The notes under the pieces: generated by a model
Told to the model about the DNA's origin: nothing
Databases searched by the model: none
What the model saw: the letters and a program-made list of their open reading frames with translations, nothing else
Part shown: one piece after another, positions 1-23,698 of the stretch
Position numbering within the stretch: position 1 is the stretch's first letter
Layout: each line of letters opens with the position of its first letter
Source: Priapulus caudatus
Taxonomy: Eukaryota; Priapulida; Priapulimorpha; Priapulimorphida; Priapulidae
DNA length: 23,698 nt
Reading direction: 5' to 3'
NCBI RefSeq assembly: GCF_000485595.1
Contig: NW_014577405.1
Span: forward strand, 188,721-212,418
Program-made: the position numbers and the translations under genes

Positions 1-1472
1 AGGCTAGTGCGCCTTCCTAATATAACGTATATATATATAGCACAGGTGCTAATATGTTTATAAACACAGAACTAACGATGCGAATTTAATAGAGAAATGA
101 TATATGAAATAAATACTGAGATACCTCCTGACCAAACTAAATGCATTTTCATAAAAAAATAAAACTCCTCTGGTGAGATATTGCGCATGCGCTAAAACAG
201 TAACGTAACCATGTTATGTACTGACTGGTATATGCAGCTGGACAGTTTGCTTACTATTTCTATCTTGAGATTTACTGATTGAATTTTATCATATAAATCT
301 ATGGTAGGATGACACGTCTTCATTTTAAAATCATAATTCTTATGTTAAAAAAAATGTTAGGGGCTTAGGAGTGCAGTACGTACGACCTAAATAATATGTA
401 TATATAATATATATACGATTGTACATATCTACCACAGATATCAATAGCTACTGCAGAGCTAGTATAGCGAAGTATAGCAAGTAGTATAGCGAGTAGTATA
501 GCGAGCGAGTGCGTACTAGCCTTACATATTACAAGTCTACATTAAATCCATGTGCATGCTTGTAGGGTCGGATATGGATCGAGTGACAAGATTCGGAAAC
601 TCGAGACTAGCAAATACTTTCAATATCCTCTACCTATAGGCGACCAAGCAGCAGTATACGGTCGCGGTTTCTGTATTCAGTTTAAGCTATAAATCGGGAG
701 TCATTTTTTATACTTTTTATATTTTTTCCATTTAGTGGAGACAAGCTCAAAATAATAATATTATAGAAGGGGCTTATAATTATGCAGAAGCACATGTTCA
801 AAAACCTTGGGGATGCATTTGGAATTGTGTCCCCTACCATTCGAAAAGTGGTGGGAGGTGTCCCCCGTGTTCCCATGGCATTTGCGCCCATGTATGTGTT
901 AGACTCTCGAGTAAGGTGATGCAAAAATTTTCGATTCCAATGCCTCGCTTTACTAACACTAAGATGCGCTAGCTTTACGACATCAAAATTCCAACAACGT
1001 AGAATAATAGTATCTATAGATTTCTATAAGGTTCGTCAACACTAGTCACGAAGTAGTAGTGTGATGGCAAATGTGGTATGATGGTTGTATTGTGTGTTGT
1101 GGTTGAGTCGCGATTATCCGATGTATAATGGACTAATATGTGGTCGGATAATCGTAAATGTTGGATAATGCAGAAACGGGCATCACAGAAGAATAACAGA
1201 GCGGGGATCACAGAAGAAATGGCCATGCAGTATAGATAATGGAATTTGGTTTATTAGTAATCATTATACAATATAACTCAAATAATACGACACACACAAC
1301 AAATGATAGAGAATTGTTAAAAAATGAATGATCGAAGTTTGTTTTCTAGATTTCTCATACTGCGCGCGCAGTATAAAACTGTGCACTGCATATCTGGCAC
1401 ACAGATTGACTATATCAGATAAAACTGAATGTCGGTGACGAGAGGTCGGATAATCACATAATAGAGACTCCA

Positions 1473-1503
<31 letters not shown>

Positions 1504-2644
1504 TATATTATATATAATATATTACTTTTATAATAACCTTTATTCTATATACATACATGACATCTCAACGTATCTTGCGCTACTTTTGCAAAATATCAAT
1601 TATGAGAAATTGATTACAAACAGCAATCGGCAAAATTTCAATGTTAAGAAAACACAATTAAGGTTTTCGGCAGATGGCGCAACGATTCGTAACGCAATAT
1701 TTCGGTGAGAGATTCCCTTCACCAAGTGTGAAACGTCACAGTAATAGACTAGTAGTTAAATAAACACACGTAATTACGCGGTTTCTCAGACCGCCTGTTA
1801 AAATCCACGTAACGCAACGATAACAACATAATGAGATAAACTGATACCACTGTCCAGAGATCAGAGACCGAGACATGGCATGTGTGTCAGTTTCGCGCCT
1901 GCCAGGCATTGCCATATAAACAACCTACTATGCGTACTGTGCGAGCATGAATTGAACCCTTCCTTATTAACCATAAACGTTCAGGCGAAGGACAATAAAC
2001 ATTAACTAACACAGATATTCAAAATATGCGTTTAGTTTCGTAGTGACTTTTTGAACGGCCCGAAGCCTACATGTCAGACAAAGGACAATTTGTTCCGCAT
2101 CAGTTTTAGTAGGTCTCTATCAATCAATAAACCCGTCCGAAACGATCTTTACGGTGTCGAACACTCTATTGCTGACGGCGGAGAATAAGAATAATACTGC
2201 TCGCGTATAAGCTCTACCCCTGTAGCTATTCACTCCCGCGACATGGCTAGATGACCCACAGTGCTGGGAGACGGCAGAAACTATACACGGAGAGCTAGCT
2301 AGCGTGTGCTTTCAAGTCTTATAGTCGTATGAAGCAGAGCCATATAGTACATGAATAGCGAGATCTATTACACAAGAGGTTGACGCAAGACCAAGAGGGC
2401 GGGGCGTTCTGTTCCATAGCCTCGCGGCATATGACTATAGTATTTGAATGTACATACCGACAGTATATAATACATCTAAATCTATAGTAAATGTGGTGTA
2501 TGTATGTGTGTGTGTGTGTGTGATACGCGCAATGCGTTCCTGTGTTATGGTGACAGTGTGCATGTGTGGGCGCGTGTTCGCGGGTGTGTGCGGCACATTT
2601 GTGTGTGCGTGTGTGTGTGTGCGCGTGTGTGTGTGCATGTCAAT
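1..2644. other. Intergenic / distal 3' flank, no gene recognised
   Basis: No exon was recognised on either strand. It holds a short 10-12 bp tandem repeat (461-506, four units around AGTATAGCGAGT), an AT array (about 1481-1522) and GT/CA runs (2505-2522, 2600-2637). An A+T-rich stretch at 1110-1475 repeats GGATAATC three times and its inverse once, reminiscent of pogo/Tigger ends. Codons at 782-919 look like a transposase remnant. Confidence 0.6.
782..919 (+). pseudogene. Possible PIF/Harbinger transposase fragment (HTH part)
   Basis: A 45-codon open frame reads FKNLGDAFGI, then SPTIRKVV, then a TGA. PIF/Harbinger transposases carry an L-G-D-x-F-G-I/V-S-x-x-T-V-x-R-V-V segment before the DDE domain, and the spacing agrees. 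There is no catalytic part. The match is short and could be chance. Confidence 0.25.
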
Positions 2645-2649
2645 GAGCA

Positions 2650-2655
2650 TTTAAT
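2650..2655 (-). terminator. Candidate poly(A) signal of the semaphorin gene
   Basis: ATTAAA on the minus strand, 290 nt past the stop. The 3' UTR so implied would include (GU)n and AU repeats. No better AATAAA was found nearer; 3' RNA reads would be needed. Confidence 0.3.
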
Positions 2656-2772
2656 AATAGACCAATATTACCTTTCCACATTTTTACGTAATCTTTACTG
2701 CCTGAGATTAGTGATTACGGCGATCACATAAACCTTAATTACTATAATATAGCCGACAGTGCGCATACATAC

Positions 2773-2852
2773 AAACACACACACACACATCACGAGCGAT
2801 ATATATAATATATAATACTACTATAGAGTATATATATGTATATATATACAAG
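2773..2852. repeat. (AC)n and AT-rich microsatellites in semaphorin 3' flank
   Basis: An (AC) run at about 2774-2789 is followed by imperfect TA runs at 2800-2852. Both would lie in the semaphorin 3' UTR if the ATTAAA at 2650 is used. Confidence 0.75.
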
Positions 2853-2944
2853 TTACAATACAGCTCGTTGGGACATCGATGTCTCTGTCGGAAAGTTCTA
2901 GCCGCATTCGGCCGCCATGGTTTGGTTGAGGTATGCTCGGTAAA

Positions 2945-19977
<17,033 letters not shown>

Positions 19978-20362
19978 CCTCTCCGCGGTTCTACTATAAA
20001 CGCCTCAATAACACAAATCTGAATATTTGAGTTATACAAATCCAATGTTATGCCAGGAAGCGCGTGTGTGTGCGCGGAGTTATCGACGACGCCGACGACG
20101 ACGACGACGATTGTGCGAGACGCGTCAACGGTAAGGGTTGCGCCGATAGTACGACGCCGAGTGTCCGTCTACTTGCCACTGTCGCTGCTTCCAGCAGGCG
20201 ACGAACGAGTGATTAAACATAGGTGTGCTTACAGCGCCATCTGTCGGTGGGTTAAGCTATGGTTTAAACACACATGTATATAATTATAATAGAAATGTAT
20301 TACAAGATACTAGCCTGACCAGTATCACATTTCGACTGCCCTAGTGAGTATAGTGAGTTCAG
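19978..20362. promoter_or_regulatory. Upstream / 5' UTR region of the semaphorin gene
   Basis: It is GC- and CpG-rich near the start codon, with a CGA/GAC triplet run at about 20083-20116. No TATA box or clear initiator was found. GCGCCATCTGTCGG at about 20233 is a repeated-looking motif; AGATGGCGC also occurs at about 1673. Confidence 0.35.
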
Positions 20363-20833
20363 TAAAGCTGGGTTTACATGCACGCACGCGTGTATGCAAG
20401 TATATACATACACGCGTGCGGTCATGTCCATCTGTGTACGGCAGACACACTTACCTACACCTGTTGTACACGGGGGGGGGGAGGGGGGTACACGCGCACG
20501 TGTACATAAGGAGGAGGTCGACAGTACGAGCATGGACAAATCCAATGGGCAACCCCTCTGGTAATCCACTGCCCTCGTGGCATCCTGTCTCTGTGACTGT
20601 GCACGAGTCTTACGTGCGGTACCTCGCGAATTTATACATGCAATAATGCCTATATGCCTATATGCCTATAATGCCCACGCGTACGCTCGCGGTCGATACT
20701 GACCGCTCGACCGAGTTGGCCAACTCGCAGTCGTCAGTGTAAACGCACCGCACAGTTCATAGAACGGTTGATAGAGCGTTGGGAAGTTGGTCCAATTCGC
20801 CAACACAAAGTTGGCAGTGTAAACCCAGCTTAA
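20363..20833. mobile_element. Non-autonomous DNA transposon (MITE), PIF/Harbinger-like
   Basis: Terminal inverted repeats AGCTGGGTTTACA start at 20366 and end at 20830, flanked by TAA on both sides (20363-20365, 20831-20833). A 3-bp TWA target duplication is typical of PIF/Harbinger elements. The 465-bp body contains a 12-bp-stem hairpin (20385-20420 region), a long G run near 20471 and a short ATGCCTAT tandem at about 20645. No transposase is encoded. Confidence 0.65.
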
Positions 20834-21705
20834 GGTAGGTACCTAATCACTGTTGTCAATGTTTCAGCATAATGCTACTGTCAAAATACGTGATACAATT
20901 ACGCAATAACAATAGCCAGCCAATCACTCACAATTGCAAAAATAATTATGCAGACTTGTTAATCTTGTTAATTAATTTTAATTTATTTAATATAATATTC
21001 TACAACGTTGCTTATAGCACGAGCAAAAATGTCTTCACCATGATAGGATTGGCAGCCGTATCACAAGGGTAAACAAGAAGCAAGTAATGTATACCTACAG
21101 CTGTTGAGCTAAAAATCATTGCGCAACATCTTGCTCTGTGCAACTCGCTGTCAAAACTGCGAACTGCACTTGCAGTAGGAATTCAAAATGTTACTTGAAA
21201 AGCTTGTGCCTAGACTCACAAAATCACTTATCCTAAATAAAACTTGAGGAAGCTTTCGATTGCTCATTACTAGTCTTTTCAAAGCCCAATTCTGGGCATA
21301 TAAATAGGTGCCACTATGCGCTCAACAGACTCGATGTGCTAAAACACAAACACGTTTGTGAAAAAAAAGAGGTTTAACAACTTCAGAACTTAAACAAGGG
21401 AGTAAAAATGTTTAATTTGTTACAATAACACGTTCATCGTAAGGAAATCATTCTCTGTTAGCATTAAATAACAGATCATTTACACTAATAGTAACAATCT
21501 CGATGGAAATCCACTATGAACAATAGATAGCATTCCATACAACGTTTTCTAACCATACTAACATGGCACGCAACCTGCCCGACTACGATTCCTCAACCAC
21601 GTCTAGTACTCGCTGTTGCATTACCACTGCCACTGAACGGCAGACGCCACTGGCCGCTCCGTGACTACGTAACATTACATCGCATCGATTACCGAACAGC
21701 GTTTA
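20834..21705. other. ATAD3 3' flank / 3' UTR, no other gene
   Basis: AT-rich, with no recognised exon. ATTAAA on the minus strand at 21411-21416 lies 290 nt past the ATAD3 stop and is a candidate poly(A) signal. An AATAAA on the same strand near 20984 is an alternative. Confidence 0.5.
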
Positions 21706-22418
21706 TCACTTCTCCTTGATGCTCGGTGGAACAAACGCGTCGAGATCCTTGCTGGAGCGGTACTGCTGCTGCAGCTTCGTCTCCTGACCCGCTGCCGACG
21801 ACTGCTCTACCTGCCAGGCGACCTTCTTCGCGTGCTGCCGGATGGCGTCCTCAACCCGCTCGTCCACCATCGCCTCCGTGAGCACGCCGCCCTCCGACGC
21901 GTACGCCGCCGCCTGCCACGCGACGCCCAGCTTCGAGATCTCGCGGCCCGACAGGCCGTCGACGCGGCGCGCGATCTCCGTGCACTTGGCGCCGTAGTTG
22001 AAGGTCGCAACCTTCAACCGCTTCGCGCCCTCCGTCGCCGGCCGCAGCACAAACGCGTCGAAGTAGAGCCGCGTGAGCCGCTCGCGCTCCTCGACGCCCG
22101 GGTAGTCAAACTCGACCATCTCGTCGATACGGTCGTTGACGGCCCAGTCGAACTGCTCGGGCTGGTTGCTCGCGACGACGAGCATGAACTTGTGCGACTG
22201 CTCGCCCGTGCGGTAGAGGAACGCGTTCAGCGTCGCGCGCATGTCCTCGCTGATCGTCTCCGTGCTGCGCTTCCGCAGGAACGCGTCGCCCTCGTCGAGG
22301 AACAGCAGCAGGCCCTGCCGGCTCGTGCTCGCCCAGTCGAACACCTTGTGGATGGCGCTGACGCCCTCGCGACCCATCGGCGCCACGTCGCCGCCCGTCA
22401 TGATCGCATAGTCCATGC
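21706..22418 (-). CDS. ATAD3: ATAD3, last exon: AAA+ core after Walker A to C-terminus
   Basis: ATAD3 is a mitochondrial inner-membrane AAA+ ATPase linked to nucleoid organisation, cholesterol handling and membrane contact. This 713-nt exon continues a split Gly codon and reads [16 protein letters not shown], then Walker [12 protein letters not shown], then sensor 1 [11 protein letters not shown] and [14 protein letters not shown] (arginine-finger region), then LSGREISKL (sensor 2 region), ending FVPPSIKEK before TGA at 21706-21708. Catalytic residues appear intact. Human ATAD3A has DEADAF where this has DEGDAF. The exon is intronless and clearly more GC-rich than the exons upstream of it. 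The acceptor is CGCGCAG. The ATG upstream in the same frame (22437) lies in the intron and is not the start. Confidence 0.96.
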
Positions 22419-22939
<521 letters not shown>

Positions 22940-23086
22940 TCAAAAATAATTTACTAGACTAGTAATAACAGACAATGACTCTAATCTTAGTAAGCAGAAA
23001 ACATTTGGGGAAATCACTACTTTTAGCACGTTTCACCCAAATCTTGCGTTTTTGGAAAAAAATGACAACCACGCCTGTAAACGTAC

Positions 23087-23196
23087 ATGATGTTCCTATA
23101 GAAGCCTTTGTTCTTCTTTGTGTGCCGCGTTGTTATAGCAATATCTCTAAGTCGTTCCTCTAGAGTAGGCTTCAGAATAATTCCCGTCAATGCATC
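23087..23196 (-). CDS. ATAD3: ATAD3 exon before Walker A
   Basis: It has 36 codons plus AT. It reads [20 protein letters not shown], then [14 protein letters not shown], matching the ATAD3 linker (S-L-E-x-R-x-R-D-I-A-I-x-T-R-x-T-K-x-N). The acceptor is TATTGCAG and the donor GTACGT. It starts in phase 0. The preceding exon, expected to encode the K-P-S-L-V-R-E-T-S-R part, is not in the window. Confidence 0.94.
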
Positions 23197-23698
23197 CTGC
23201 AATACAACCCAACACGTGTGTTATAACCGCAACAATAAGCACAAAGCATTTGTGCGACGAATCTACATCAACTCTAGCATCCAAGTGAGGACATTTTGAA
23301 ATAATTATGGCTACACGTCAAATACGAACCAACATGAGCAATCTTTTTATCTCGATCGACCAGCACAATTTCTCGTTTCACACTCGACAGTACAGCCGCA
23401 ACGATTCCTAACCCAGACCAACGCCAGTCCGTAAACGAGAGAGAGAGAGAGAGATCGCACCCCTGACTATCCTCCCAGCCGCTGCCACTCCCCATCTGCT
23501 GCTGCCTCCCCTTAATTCCGCTGCCTCCCTCCATCTACGCCTCCCCTTAATTCCGCTGCCTCCCTCCATCTGCTGCCTCTCTCCATCTGCTGCCACTCCT
23601 CATCTGCTGCTGCCTCCCCCCATCTGCGCCTCCCCTTAATTCCGCTGCCTCCCTCCATCTGCTGCCTCTCTCCATCTGCTGCCACTCCTCATCTGCTG
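23197..23698 (-). other. ATAD3 upstream intron, runs off the window
   Basis: A T-rich tract precedes the acceptor at 23196. An open minus-strand stretch at about 23325-23438 (EIVLVDRDKKIAHV) is unassigned. A short GA run lies at 23439-23452. Confidence 0.6.
23474..23698. repeat. C-rich minisatellite, about 89-bp higher-order unit
   Basis: CGCCTCCCCTTAATTCCGCT starts at 23538 and again at 23627, and 72 bases after each start agree. Inside, shorter units such as CCATCTGCTGCCTC repeat. The array continues past the right edge. Confidence 0.9.

Overview
The window looks like nuclear DNA of an invertebrate animal, probably a protostome. The evidence is small exons with GT-AG introns, many di- and trinucleotide microsatellites, short DNA-transposon derivatives, and a secreted class 2 semaphorin with an Ig domain, a class found in invertebrates. 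I cannot fix the phylum. I see no bacterial genes, rRNA, tRNA or CRISPR array.

Two protein-coding genes can be read, both on the minus strand and in tandem. (1) The 3' half of ATAD3, a mitochondrial AAA+ ATPase, occupies 21706-23196 as three exons. They carry Walker A, Walker B, sensor 1 and the C-terminus; the 5' exons lie beyond the right edge. (2) A class 2 semaphorin (Sema-2a-like) runs from a signal-peptide ATG at 19977 to a stop at 2945. I reconstructed 15 coding exons by joining reading frames across splice sites. Intron phases agree at every junction except one, and the product reads signal peptide, sema propeller, PSI tail, Ig domain, basic C-terminal tail.

The exception is the main result. 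A 2686-bp segment (11636-14321), which holds propeller exon 5 in its proper place, recurs at 4385-7070 with six substitutions and no indels. The second copy sits in the intron where the exons for the end of the propeller and the PSI core should be. Those exons are absent, and the flanking exons do not join in frame. Both ends of the copied segment fall in simple repeats: (CT)n on one side and (TA)n on the other. A wrong gap fill or misassembly is the simplest explanation; a real segmental duplication with deletion is the alternative.

Layout: 1-2944 is intergenic DNA and the semaphorin 3' flank, with weak transposon remnants. 2945-4234 holds the last semaphorin exons. 4385-7070 is the extra copy. 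7173-9813 holds seven propeller exons' worth of sequence in order (exons 11 to 6, with short introns). 9814-13949 is a large repeat-rich intron. 13950-16327 holds exons 5 to 2. 16328-19874 is intron 1, with a 0.5-kb purine/GAT tract and a CpG-rich block reaching the promoter side. 20366-20830 is a MITE with TAA target duplications. 21706 onward is ATAD3, ending in a C-rich minisatellite.
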